64,000 bases of DNA from Trichomonas vaginalis G3 (taxonomy: Eukaryota; Parabasalia; Trichomonadida; Trichomonadidae). This document shows, in pieces, positions 52,929 through 61,348 of this stretch. Position 1 is the first letter of the stretch. Each line of letters starts with the position of its first letter. A program made the translations under genes and the position numbers. The notes under the pieces were generated by a model, which was not told the DNA's origin, searched no databases, and saw nothing but the letters and a program-made list of their open reading frames with translations. The DNA is taken from NCBI RefSeq assembly GCF_026262505.1, contig NC_067203.1, positions 24,595,411 through 24,659,410 of the forward strand, written 5' to 3'.

Positions 52929-53330
52929 TTACATTCCCCAAGTTTGAGGTGGTTGAGGTTGGTTATTGTTTACCCACTGTTGTGCATGGTTATATCCTCT
53001 GTTAAAGAATCTTTCACCTTGGTCCATATAGTGTCCTGCTTGGTTATAGTAGTCATTTGCTTTGTTATAATAGTTTCCTGCTTGTCTTCCTACATTGTCC
53101 ATCCATCCTTGAACTTTTCCTCTTGTTTCAGGATTTGGAATAAGATTTGTTGCATCTCGTGCTACATCCCAACCTTTCTGTACAGTTTGTATAATAGGTT
53201 GTGCTTTCTCTTTAAGTATACCTAATGTACTCAAAATCTTCCTTCCAACTCCAAATACACCTCTGGCTATTGTTCCCACTGCGGGCAAAAATCTGGATGC
53301 AACTCCTGCTAATGCGCCAAATAAACCCAT
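52929..53330 (-). CDS. Glycine-start amphipathic protein (133 aa), candidate membrane-active virion protein
   Basis: Starts MGLFGALAGVASRFLPAVG with alternating hydrophobic/basic residues, then helical text and a Tyr/Asn/Gln-rich tail (NYYNKANDYYNQAGHYMDQG). A second small protein (56573-56815) has a comparable MGFFSSIGNFF start. Such N-termini suggest a membrane-inserting amphipathic helix, possibly N-myristoylated on Gly2, functionally like entry proteins of other icosahedral viruses. Inference only. Divergent from the integrase with 17 bp between starts. Confidence 0.5.
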   Translation of the reverse strand: MGLFGALAGVASRFLPAVGTIARGVFGVGRKILSTLGILKEKAQPIIQTVQKGWDVARDATNLIPNPETRGKVQGWMDNVGRQAGNYYNKANDYYNQAGHYMDQGERFFNRGYNHAQQWVNNNQPQPPQTWGM

Positions 53331-53347
53331 TTCTTATGGGTTAAAAA
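53331..53347. promoter_or_regulatory. 17-bp bidirectional start region
   Basis: TTCTTATGGGTTAAAAA separates the start codons at 53330 and 53348. CCCAT...ATGGG is palindromic around it. Confidence 0.5.
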
Positions 53348-54307
53348 ATGACGAATTCAAACAAGGACCCCTATGTTTCTAAAGCGACAAAGAAAGCACT
53401 CATGATAAAAATCTTTAGTTCAACACCAAATGCTTGGTTTATGGATATCTTGGAAAACATTCCGAGAGTTAGAACAGATGGACCACCATACTGGCTAATA
53501 TTTGTCGGTCAAAACACAAGATACTGTGAAGCCATACCATTATGGTCCAAAAATATTTTAGATGTGAAAACTGCTTTGACAATATTCGTTGACAAATACC
53601 ATCCAACAAAACTGACATCTGACTGTGAAAGTTCTTTCAAATCAGATGATGTAAAAAACTATCTGCGTTCAAAAAATGTAAACCAATATTTCATTGTCGA
53701 CCAAAACCATTCTGCTCTTGGTGTCATTGACGGTTGTATAAAAATGTTAAGAGACTTAAACCAACCACAAGGTGGTGAAGCAAATGAAATGTCATATGAC
53801 GACAAGTATAGACACTTCTCCATGGCAAAGATGAGACAAGTTTTAAATATTTACAATAGCCGTAAACAAAAAGGTTTGGGAAACCACTCCCCCGAAGAAA
53901 TGAAAAACAACCCCGACTTAGAGAAAGACTATATATTTAATAATTTAGTCAAAAGAGACAAACAAGAAAGAATGCCGGGCTTCAAACTTCAGAAAGGTGA
54001 CAAAGTAAAAATAGAAATACCTAAACGCGACCCATATGAAAATACTATTGACTATGACAACAATGGGAACCCGACAGGTACTCACGTTCGTGTTCGTAAA
54101 AATAGAAGAAAGTATACAAGAGAATATTATGAAGTTTTAGGCAAACATGGCAAAATGTACACACTGCAAGCAGAAGATAAAACTACTATTGTCAGACCTC
54201 GTTTCAAACTTGTCAAAGTTCAAGGTGGTATACTTTCAAAGACAGTTCCTAACAAATATAAGACAACTCCTGACGAATATGCTAAAGAAGTTGAAAATGA
54301 CGACTAA
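53348..54307 (+). CDS. Maverick rve-family integrase, intact
   Basis: 319 residues. Catalytic core: WFMDILENIPR (D33), LTSDCESSF (D92) and HSALGVIDGCIKMLRDL (D128). Spacing between the second and third is 35 residues, but the third acid is Asp instead of Glu. The C-terminal part has a FKLQKGDKVKIEI SH3-like strand and a chromodomain-like segment (YTREYYEVLGKHGKMYTLQ). It would cut and join element ends, producing the 5-6 bp duplication seen here. Overlaps the convergent fibre gene by 4 bp. Confidence 0.85.
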   Translation: MTNSNKDPYVSKATKKALMIKIFSSTPNAWFMDILENIPRVRTDGPPYWLIFVGQNTRYCEAIPLWSKNILDVKTALTIFVDKYHPTKLTSDCESSFKSDDVKNYLRSKNVNQYFIVDQNHSALGVIDGCIKMLRDLNQPQGGEANEMSYDDKYRHFSMAKMRQVLNIYNSRKQKGLGNHSPEEMKNNPDLEKDYIFNNLVKRDKQERMPGFKLQKGDKVKIEIPKRDPYENTIDYDNNGNPTGTHVRVRKNRRKYTREYYEVLGKHGKMYTLQAEDKTTIVRPRFKLVKVQGGILSKTVPNKYKTTPDEYAKEVENDD

Positions 54308-55701
54308 GCAATTCTATACCATGCGTAAACTGTCATGTAAGGTGGCATGTAGTCTTTACTTTGTCCCGTTGTTTGCGTATACCCTGAAACGCGATGTGTA
54401 TGGTTTCCTCCTCCCTCAGTGTTACTCCAGTAACAATTTATAGCAAACTTAACGTTGTCTTTAACATCATATCCTTTACCTTTTGTCATTGCTGACCAAT
54501 CCCAATATCTATGCTTATGCCAACCTGCTTGAGATGTACTTAAATCTATGTAGTGACTGTGTGCAGGTAAATTTTCACCTGAAATCGTTTTACTTCCACC
54601 TGTTTCCTTTGAAGAGTTTGCACAATACAAAAACCTGTCGACTATTTGAGTCCAAGTTCCAAAACCAAGTACTACTTCTGGTCTGGTAGAGTTCATTGAC
54701 GTATAAATAGAGCCTATAGGATATAATGTTTGAAGTATTTCTGTCTTTAATGTTTGAAGCTCTGTTTTGTCTGCTTTCTTCTCATATAAATCTTGAGCAG
54801 TGAATTTAACGTTATTTTCATCCTCCATGACATAAACATTTCTACATCTAATGTATTTCATCGTTGTTATGTTTTCATCCGATGTTAAACCTTGTGGAAA
54901 GTTAGGAGGTTTAAAATATAATACATCCCCATCAGGTTCTTCAACCGTTCCTGCAATATTTTCTATAGCAACAGTTGTAAAACTTGTATGTGTATGTCCA
55001 ACGTCACTTTTCCTGTTTAAGGTTTCTTGTAAGTTTGTAATATTTGCAATGGTATGTGTATGTCCAACGTCACTTTTCCTGTTTAAGGTTTCTTGTAAGT
55101 TTGTAATATTTGCAATGGTATGTGTATGTCCAACGTCACTTTTCCTGTTTAAGGTTTCTTGTAAGTTTGTAATATTTGCAATGGTATGTGTATGTCCAAC
55201 GTCACTTTTCCTGTTTAAGGTTTCTTGTAAGTTTGTAATATTTGCAATGGTATGTGTATGAGTCTTTTTAGAATATTCGTTTTCAGCTCTTGTCACTTCA
55301 CTTGACATTTTATTGTCAACATATGTTTTGTCTGCTAGTTCAGGATGAGTATGTTCTTTTGTTGCATAAGCTTTGTCAGCTCTTTCTTCTTCTTTTGCTA
55401 TTGCATCGTCTACATATGTTTTGTCTGCTTTGTTGTCAACATCTGCTTTCAAAAGAAGTTCATTTATAGGTTTCTCGTTTAAAGTTCCTTTTGTTGGATT
55501 TATACAGACAGTATTGTTCTTCTTGTCTTGAAACAGAAACTCATCTGTCATTGGGTTTAATGTCAGTTTTAAGTTTCCTTCTTTCAATGACTCAGATATC
55601 TTAGAATAGTTTGAAAAGTTTGTTGTGTTCTTATTTAGAGCTTGTATAATGAGTTGTCGGTTGTGTTGTATTTCTCTCATAGACGCTGTTTCATTTGACA
55701 T
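54304..55701 (-). CDS. Phage tail-fibre/collar-like protein
   Basis: 465 residues, intact. The N-terminal stalk contains KADKTYVDDAI-type segments common in phage fibres. Next come four identical 22-residue repeats GHTHTIANITNLQETLNRKSDV, ending in HTHT. The C-terminus reads YPIGSIYTSMNSTRPEVVLG, FGTWTQI..RFLY, ENLPAHSHYI and PPYMTVYAWYRIA. This is the signature of phage short-tail-fibre/baseplate gp10-gp12-like receptor-binding domains (YPVGSIY...F..GTW..I, LP.H.H, PPY..VY.W.R). HTH repeats may bind metal ions inside a trimer. A virion attachment role is inferred. Confidence 0.8.
   Translation of the reverse strand: MSNETASMREIQHNRQLIIQALNKNTTNFSNYSKISESLKEGNLKLTLNPMTDEFLFQDKKNNTVCINPTKGTLNEKPINELLLKADVDNKADKTYVDDAIAKEEERADKAYATKEHTHPELADKTYVDNKMSSEVTRAENEYSKKTHTHTIANITNLQETLNRKSDVGHTHTIANITNLQETLNRKSDVGHTHTIANITNLQETLNRKSDVGHTHTIANITNLQETLNRKSDVGHTHTSFTTVAIENIAGTVEEPDGDVLYFKPPNFPQGLTSDENITTMKYIRCRNVYVMEDENNVKFTAQDLYEKKADKTELQTLKTEILQTLYPIGSIYTSMNSTRPEVVLGFGTWTQIVDRFLYCANSSKETGGSKTISGENLPAHSHYIDLSTSQAGWHKHRYWDWSAMTKGKGYDVKDNVKFAINCYWSNTEGGGNHTHRVSGYTQTTGQSKDYMPPYMTVYAWYRIA
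55001..55264. repeat. Four exact 66-bp coding repeats
   Basis: Copies at 55001, 55067, 55133 and 55199 are identical, so the expansion is recent. Each encodes one 22-residue HTHT fibre repeat. Confidence 0.95.
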
Positions 55702-55719
55702 TTTTATTATAGATAAAAT
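55702..55719. promoter_or_regulatory. 18-bp bidirectional start region
   Basis: TTTTATTATAGATAAAAT, almost self-complementary, separates start codons at 55701 and 55720. Confidence 0.5.
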
Positions 55720-56568
55720 ATGCTTTCAATAGAAAAAGAAAATTCTAGAGTTGCTACAACTAAACCATTAGATGAACTTTTTACTAATGTCGGTCAAAAG
55801 TTTGAGACAGAGACCGTAAAGCATGAAGGCTATCGTTTTGACTACCCGTTAAGATGGTTAAGAGACCCATCCGTCACAAAAGCTATTGGCTTTCGTAGAA
55901 TGAAGTTCATTTCAGAAGCCATACATGGTTTCCCATTTACAGTCGGTTTTGAAGTTCGATACTATAACAAAGAAAAACGTATGTATGAGAAATTTGAACA
56001 GGGAAAACTTTTACAAGTGAATTTGCTTGTAAACTTAGAAACAACTCTTCAAGCTTTTCAAGAAAAAATAAACGATATCTATATCGAATATGCAAAGCAG
56101 TATAACATTGACGAAGGAGAATACCATCTCGATATTATTTATGACAGGAAAAATGCAACTGTTAAAATCAATAGAATAGAAGACCTTGGAGAAAACGTTT
56201 ATATTTCTACAAAATATAACAACTTGGCATGGTATAGATTTATGAGGATGTTAAATCAGCCTGCAGCATATCCAGTACACCCAGACTTTTATGAAGTCGA
56301 AAACCCTAATGGAACATATGAAAATGTTTTCGACCCAGCTGCTATTATTGTTCATGCTTCATTTTCTGGCGCCCAAAACTCTTTCTTATGCTTGGCAAAT
56401 GACTTTTACGAAAAACCTACAAAGCTATATGAACCACCAAGTGGAAGTATTTCAGACTTTCAAGTATGGTTTACTACAGATGGAAGAAAAAGAATAATTT
56501 CATTATACCATGCGTTTTACTTAGAACTTAGTTTCATATACAACTACTATCGAACGGTAAAAATATAA
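55720..56568 (+). CDS. Putative virion protein (282 aa), intact paralogue
   Basis: Shares its whole length with the broken gene at 48967-49823. The N-terminus is LSIEKENSRVATTKPLDELF. The middle is beta-rich. The C-terminal block is HASFSGAQNSFLCLANDFYE, then KLYEPPSGSISDFQVWFTT and a Tyr-rich end. Beside the fibre and amphipathic-protein genes, a structural or attachment role is plausible. No family recognised. Confidence 0.6.
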   Translation: MLSIEKENSRVATTKPLDELFTNVGQKFETETVKHEGYRFDYPLRWLRDPSVTKAIGFRRMKFISEAIHGFPFTVGFEVRYYNKEKRMYEKFEQGKLLQVNLLVNLETTLQAFQEKINDIYIEYAKQYNIDEGEYHLDIIYDRKNATVKINRIEDLGENVYISTKYNNLAWYRFMRMLNQPAAYPVHPDFYEVENPNGTYENVFDPAAIIVHASFSGAQNSFLCLANDFYEKPTKLYEPPSGSISDFQVWFTTDGRKRIISLYHAFYLELSFIYNYYRTVKI

Positions 56569-56572
56569 TTTT

Positions 56573-56815
56573 TTAATACGGTTGAGGTGTTGGATTTGGT
56601 TGCCAACTAGACTGTGGTGCAGGTTCAGGCTGTTGTATAACAGGAGCTTGTTCTTCTGGTTCAGGGTCTTTAGGTATAATACCAACAAACTGACCTACTC
56701 TTTTACCAATATTTTTGACTCCGTTCCAAATTCCTCTTCCTACGGTTTTTATTCCATTCCATATACCTCTTCCAACTCTTCTGAAGAAGTTTCCAATACT
56801 ACTGAAGAAACCCAT
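56573..56815 (-). CDS. Amphipathic glycine-start protein (80 aa)
   Basis: Starts MGFFSSIGNFFRRVGRGIW, with the internal repeat VGRGIWNGIK / VGRGIWNGVK / IGKRVGQ, then a Pro/Gln-rich tail. Gly2 with Ser6 fits an N-myristoylation site. The basic-aromatic pattern would form a membrane-binding amphipathic helix. It resembles 52929-53330 in design. Candidate membrane-penetrating virion component. Inference only. Confidence 0.5.
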   Translation of the reverse strand: MGFFSSIGNFFRRVGRGIWNGIKTVGRGIWNGVKNIGKRVGQFVGIIPKDPEPEEQAPVIQQPEPAPQSSWQPNPTPQPY

Positions 56816-56833
56816 TTTACTATATGTAAAAAT

Positions 56834-57196
56834 CTAATGTCCACCTAGTCTCTTACGTTTCCTGTTGAGTTCCATAGCATTCTTTAACTGGAGCTCATAC
56901 ATTCTGTTTCTCCTCTGGTAGAAAACATATTCTGGGTCAACTCCTGTGTTCGCGTCATCTGCATAAAGTTGTTTATATCCCACTTCAGGGTTTGTATAAA
57001 ACTCTTTCCATCTCATATTTGCATACCATGGTGGCAAACCTAACGCAGCGTCATTTGACATGGCAGTTTGCATTTGTACATCTGTTGGCACTTGACCATA
57101 GTTTGCCATTGCAGTTTGTATTCTAACTTCATTTGGAATATTCTCTGGGTTTGGTTGTCCAGGTTGCTGTGCATTCGCTAAGTTCTGTGCGTCCAT
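56834..57196 (-). CDS. Hypothetical Maverick protein (120 aa)
   Basis: Gln/Asn/Pro-rich N-terminus with a duplicated VRIQTAMANYGQVP / VQMQTAMSNDAAL segment, then PPWYANMRWKEFYTNP and a basic C-terminus (LNRKRKRLGGH). Leader AGATATTTTTATC precedes the start. Unknown; perhaps a DNA-binding virion protein. Confidence 0.5.
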   Translation of the reverse strand: MDAQNLANAQQPGQPNPENIPNEVRIQTAMANYGQVPTDVQMQTAMSNDAALGLPPWYANMRWKEFYTNPEVGYKQLYADDANTGVDPEYVFYQRRNRMYELQLKNAMELNRKRKRLGGH

Positions 57197-57219
57197 TTAA
57201 TATTAGATAAAAATATCTC

Positions 57220-57351
57220 TTACGAGTACATATGCTGAACATTTGCAGGCATTGGTTCATCTTCATATTCTCTGTACTTTTCTGCCACGTCAAAGAAATA
57301 AATGACACAATGGAAAAAACCTAAAACAAGTAGTCCTATTTCAAACCACAT
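57220..57351 (-). CDS. Small single-pass membrane protein (43 aa)
   Basis: MWFEIGLLVLGFFHCVIYFF forms one transmembrane helix, followed by a charged tail (DVAEKYREYEDEP). It overlaps the 3' end of the methyltransferase gene by 16 bp, as expected for compact viral genes. No family recognised. Confidence 0.5.
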   Translation of the reverse strand: MWFEIGLLVLGFFHCVIYFFDVAEKYREYEDEPMPANVQHMYS

Positions 57352-58154
57352 TTACTTACTAATAAAATTTCTTTGTTATGACACTTTCTCCGGTTTATAG
57401 GACCTCTCTCATATTCTATCTTGTCATATCTAAACTCATAGTCATGTATGTCCTCTAACCATCTCATAACGGTTTCCAAACCACTTTTATCGGATGTAAA
57501 GTAAAAGCATGGACAGTTATGTAAAACGTCTAAAGTTTCTAAAGAGTCTCTCAAAGTCCAGTCTACTTGGTATTGAAAATCCCATGTGTTATAGAACGGC
57601 GGGTCCACTATAAAGAAAACATTTTCCTTGTCTTTATATTTTTCATACAACTCTGTCCAATGACATCTCACAAACTCTATACCCTCAATATATTTTTCTA
57701 TGTCCTCTTTGAAAACATTTGTATAGTTAAGATATAAAACTTTTGACATAAGTGTTTCAATGTCATGAACTCTTATAGAACCACTATATAATAGTCTAGC
57801 AGATATACTATCCCAGTCTATATATTCTGCTTTTTTCAAAACCTCTCTCACAATATTTTTCTTATCTAATGGTATACGTTCCATCTTACCTATAGGTATC
57901 TTTTCTTTTAACGCTTTCAATATATTGTTTGTGTCTGGTATATGTTTGAGACGGTCCATATAGTTGTCGAAGTCATTGCATATAATCTTTGAGTCTGGGA
58001 ATATTGTATGGCACAAATGGGATATATAGAAACTTCCACCGAACAAATCTACAAATGTTAGACCATTCGGTAGTTTCTTAAGTTCTCTCAATATAATATC
58101 TTTACATTTACTCTTATTTCCAAAGAACGGTAACGGTGGTTTTGTAAAATTCAT
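57336..58154 (-). CDS. D12-class adenine-N6 DNA methyltransferase, intact
   Basis: 272 residues. KPPLPFFGNKSK (5-16, the PF.G.K motif of Dam/D12 enzymes), SAM-binding FVDLFGGSF (34-42) and catalytic DPPF (184-187) in FFIVDPPFYNT are all present and in order. It would methylate adenine in a short DNA site, unknown here. In viruses such enzymes protect DNA or mark it for regulation. A 188-bp inverted piece lies at the other end of the element (33868-34055). Confidence 0.9.
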   Translation of the reverse strand: MNFTKPPLPFFGNKSKCKDIILRELKKLPNGLTFVDLFGGSFYISHLCHTIFPDSKIICNDFDNYMDRLKHIPDTNNILKALKEKIPIGKMERIPLDKKNIVREVLKKAEYIDWDSISARLLYSGSIRVHDIETLMSKVLYLNYTNVFKEDIEKYIEGIEFVRCHWTELYEKYKDKENVFFIVDPPFYNTWDFQYQVDWTLRDSLETLDVLHNCPCFYFTSDKSGLETVMRWLEDIHDYEFRYDKIEYERGPINRRKCHNKEILLVSKCGLK

Positions 58155-58239
58155 TTATATATAATAATAAAAATGTTTTTTCCTGAAAAGTGACAGAAAA
58201 GTGACAAAACATGAAAACATATATAATTTGTGAAAAGCT

Positions 58240-58345
58240 CCTGGAAGCCCTCCGAATAAAAACTTCATTTATACTAAACATCTTCAGGGCTAGAGGGCAC
58301 GAAGTGCCTGGAAGCCCCACTACCTTTTTTTTTTTTTTTTTTTTT
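58240..58345 (-). repeat. Maverick B right terminal inverted repeat
   Basis: Inverse of the left end: TTCATTTATACTAAACATCT, CAGGGCTAGAGGGCACGAAG, CCCCACTACC, then 21 T's. It differs from the left by two substitutions in the first 30 bases and lacks the 17-bp duplication. Confidence 0.85.
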
Positions 58346-58542
58346 CTATTGAATTCCAATTTTCCAATATGAAATGCTTTAGGTTTTTCTAAATCGGCCG
58401 GTTTTACATCTAAGATGTTATGAATACATGGAATATGAACACCATATAGTTTATAAACATTTTCCATGTTGCAGTTGCATTTACAATGCTGTTCGACTTT
58501 ATTTTTAATTGCCGAAATTTTCAATTTTCTATAAAGTTTCAT
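58346..58542 (-). pseudogene. 5' part of outer-element gene, split by the Maverick
   Basis: The ATG at 58542 opens a frame with CKCNCN and HIPCIHNILDVKP, ending GKLEFN at the Maverick junction. It continues in register at 33618 after removing one copy of the duplication. It is the only gene recognised in the outer element. The short Cys-rich N-terminus might bind metal. No transposase motif seen. Confidence 0.65.
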
Positions 58543-58560
58543 TACATTATCATTTTTTGG

Positions 58561-61348
58561 ATTATGTTTGAGTGGCTTTAGATGTATGAGTAGTTTTCAA
58601 TGTCAGTGTGGATCAAGATGTCTGGGAATAAAAGTAAGTCGTAGGTTAATATAAGTTTGATATTAATGTAAGTATGACTTAAAATGTAAGTCTCGGACGA
58701 AAGTAAGTCTGACTTGAAATGTAAGTCTCGGACGAAAGTAAGTCTGACTTGAAATGTAAGTCTCGGACGAAAGTAAGTCTGACTTGAAATGTAAGTCTCG
58801 GACGAAAGTAAGTCTTGGAAGAAAGTAAGTATGACTTGAAATGTAAGTCTCGGACGAAAGTAAGTCTGAGTTGAAATGTAAGTCTCGGACGAAAGTAAGT
58901 CTTGGAAAAAAGTAAGTATGACTTGAAATGTAAGTCTCGGACGAAAGTAAGTCTGACTTGAAATGTAAGTCTCGGACGAAAGTAAGTCTGACTTGAAATG
59001 TAAGTCTCGGACGAAAGTAAGTCTGACTTGAAATGTAAGTCTCGGACGAAAGTAAGTATGACTTGAAATGTAAGTCTCGGACGAAAGTAAGTCTGACTTG
59101 AAATGTAAGTCTCGGACGAAAGTAAGTCTGACTTGAAATGTAAGTCTGACTTGAAATGTAAGTCTCGGACGAAGGTAAGACAGACTTGAAATGGAAGTTT
59201 CGGACGAAAGTAAGTCTGACTTGAAATGGAAGTCTGATTCTAAATGTAAGTTCTAGACTAAAGTAAGTCTGATTCTAAATATAAGTCTGATATTAAGATA
59301 AGTTTGTAACTAAAATTAAGTCTTATTCCAAAAGCAAATTTAATTGTATAATAAGTCTGGATCTAGAGTAAGCCTTAGTCTACAGCTATTCTGTGTCAAA
59401 AATAAGTCACGAACCATAGTAAGTTTCGGACTAGAGTATGTCTGTAATTCGAATCATTCATATTCTTCAATTATCCCGCCAAAAAAATTATCGTCTTTTT
59501 ATCATACCATAGTTTTTATCAATCTCGTTCTACTAAAAAAACCTTTATATTGGTGATTTCTTTGTTAAACCCGTATTTTTTCATGTGAATCTTATTGTAT
59601 AAACTCTAAAAGTTCAATTTCCGGTCGAAAAAAACTTGAAAACAATTTGTATTCGACGAGTTAAAGAGCTCTATTTATTCTAAATTTTCCAAAAAAAATT
59701 AGATTTCGTTTTTTCGCTTCAAAAAATGTTGTTTTAAGTTTTAAAATTTGTAATTCAAAATTTTTTTGGAAAGATTTACGATTTTTTAATACTGCGAATG
59801 AGTTTTATTTTACATACTCTATTGATAAATCATATTTTTGTCGAGATATAACTTTTTTTTTTAAAAATTATATGCAAAGAGTGTTATAGAATTCTAGAAG
59901 GTATAGTGCATAATTTGAAGTATACTATCAAATAAAGAAATTTTACAGTTTTTTAGTTTTATTTAGATGTACGTTATTTTAGATGGCTTCGTCGAAAACA
60001 AAGCATGTCTGTTAAGTTTATTCTTAACATGGTAAATAAAATGGCAACGAAGCCCAGTGTACTGCGTCTTATGCCGTAGTTTTTGTTATCTTCATACTCA
60101 AATACAACAAATACAAATAGATTTATTACGAAAAAACGTATAAAACAAATGATATATTTATTTCTAGACAAGTTGACGAACATGTAGCGCAACTGTATCG
60201 CTTTAGAGAACAGTTCTTCCAACACCTACTCATTCAGTGAAAGATTTAAGAAGAACTCTTACTCGACCTTAACTACCTACGCTTTGCTTGAACAATTCCC
60301 AACGAGGTTACTATAAGGTTGCAAGTCTTGTCAAAATGTAGTATGCAATACGTTGGGGAAAAATAGATATATACGAACAAACTACTACAGTCTAGCAACT
60401 AGTCTTTAAGTGTAATGTATTTTTGCTACAAAGAGCTCATAACGAAGTCAAATTTTGCAATTTGATGTCAAAACTAGCTAGTTGTTGAATCAAATAGCGT
60501 TGTGACTTTGTATACATCACGATCTTGTGGTATCAGAGCTGTACTGCTGCAGACTAATTCAACTAAACATGAGCAAGATTGGGATTTCTATTCTCTGGGG
60601 TGCGAGGCTCGTCCAAAGTTCAAGCAGCTACAGTGTTTTGGATCACCTAAAGAACTTTGGGAATTCAGTTATTACGTAAATTTCTCAAGATGAACTTGAG
60701 AGCAGCGCAGTTATAACGAAAGTCTCTGATGAAAGGCAATGATTTCTTTCATGAATGATCTAACGTTAGCTTGAAATCAGGAAAAGAGACTATTGATGAC
60801 TTACTTTCCATCGATGGTGCACAACAGCAGGGAGGGGATTGGTGGGTTTGGGGAAATTCGCTGAGGCACTAGTGTCCGGATTGTTCGTCAAATAGGTTTC
60901 CTTTCCTATAAAGAAATGACACTTTTTTGGCGGCTTATTGACTCAGAAAAATTTGAGAGTTAACGAATAATTTTGGCGCCAAAAATAATTTCTCTTAATT
61001 TATTAAATTTAATATACGCACATCCATAAGTTATGCTATTTTTTCTATTTTTTTGTTTAAATTCTAAATATTTTTTTTTCATAACATAAAATATGATGTC
61101 TAGTCTCTTTACATAAAAATGCTTAGAATCCTAGAATAGGTTTTTTATTCTTTTTGTCACTTTAAATTAAGAATAAAAAGATAATTTAAATTGAATATTT
61201 GCGATTATTCTCACTAATGCTGCTTCCTCTTTTATTAGGTAGACAACAAAAAGTTAGCCTTGGACTCCCATATCAGATTTTTGATTGGTTGCGTATATAA
61301 TGAGCTGGGATTGATACACGAAAACCCAGTGAGAAAATTTTTGACGCC
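58561..61348 (-). repeat. Right inverted-repeat arm of outer element
   Basis: Inverse of 27687-31043. It has the shorter 35-bp satellite (58660-59300) and its own variable segment (60673-60913) that does not match 28121-28355. Outside these differences the arms match with few substitutions. Confidence 0.85.

Larger units (their letters stand above)
33619..58345. mobile_element. Maverick/Polinton B, nearly complete (24.7 kb)
   Basis: It has terminal inverted repeats starting with exactly 21 A's followed by GGTAGTGGG, and a 5-bp duplication CTATT. The gene set is viral: helicase, packaging ATPase, integrase, PolB-like, capsid candidates, fibre-like protein and methyltransferase. It is inserted in a gene of the outer element. 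No adenovirus-type protease could be recognised. Several genes are frameshifted, so this copy is probably not autonomous. Confidence 0.9.
27687..61348. mobile_element. 33.7-kb TIR element, Mutator-like, with nested Maverick
   Basis: Both ends read GGCGTCAAAAATTTTCTCAC inward, and the two arms stay nearly identical for about 3 kb. A 9-bp duplication (TTTGAAATT) flanks it. Long inverted repeats plus 9-bp duplications are characteristic of Mutator-like transposons, which are known in T. vaginalis, but no transposase is recognised, so the class is inferred. Without the nested Maverick (24.7 kb) it is about 8.9 kb. It contains two satellites and one gene split by the Maverick. Confidence 0.75.

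Noticed and set aside
54851-55261. 136-aa ORF with four CVCPTSLFLFKVSCKFVIFAM repeats
   Set aside because: Antisense of the fibre repeats; the minus strand carries the recognisable protein.
60528-60539. TGGTATCAGAGC, identical to a plant-type LTR retrotransposon primer-binding site (also inverted at 28489-28500)
   Set aside because: It lies in both TIR arms, no long terminal repeat boundaries or reverse transcriptase were seen, and the short gag-like frames after it are not convincing. Kept only as a possible fossil inside the arm.
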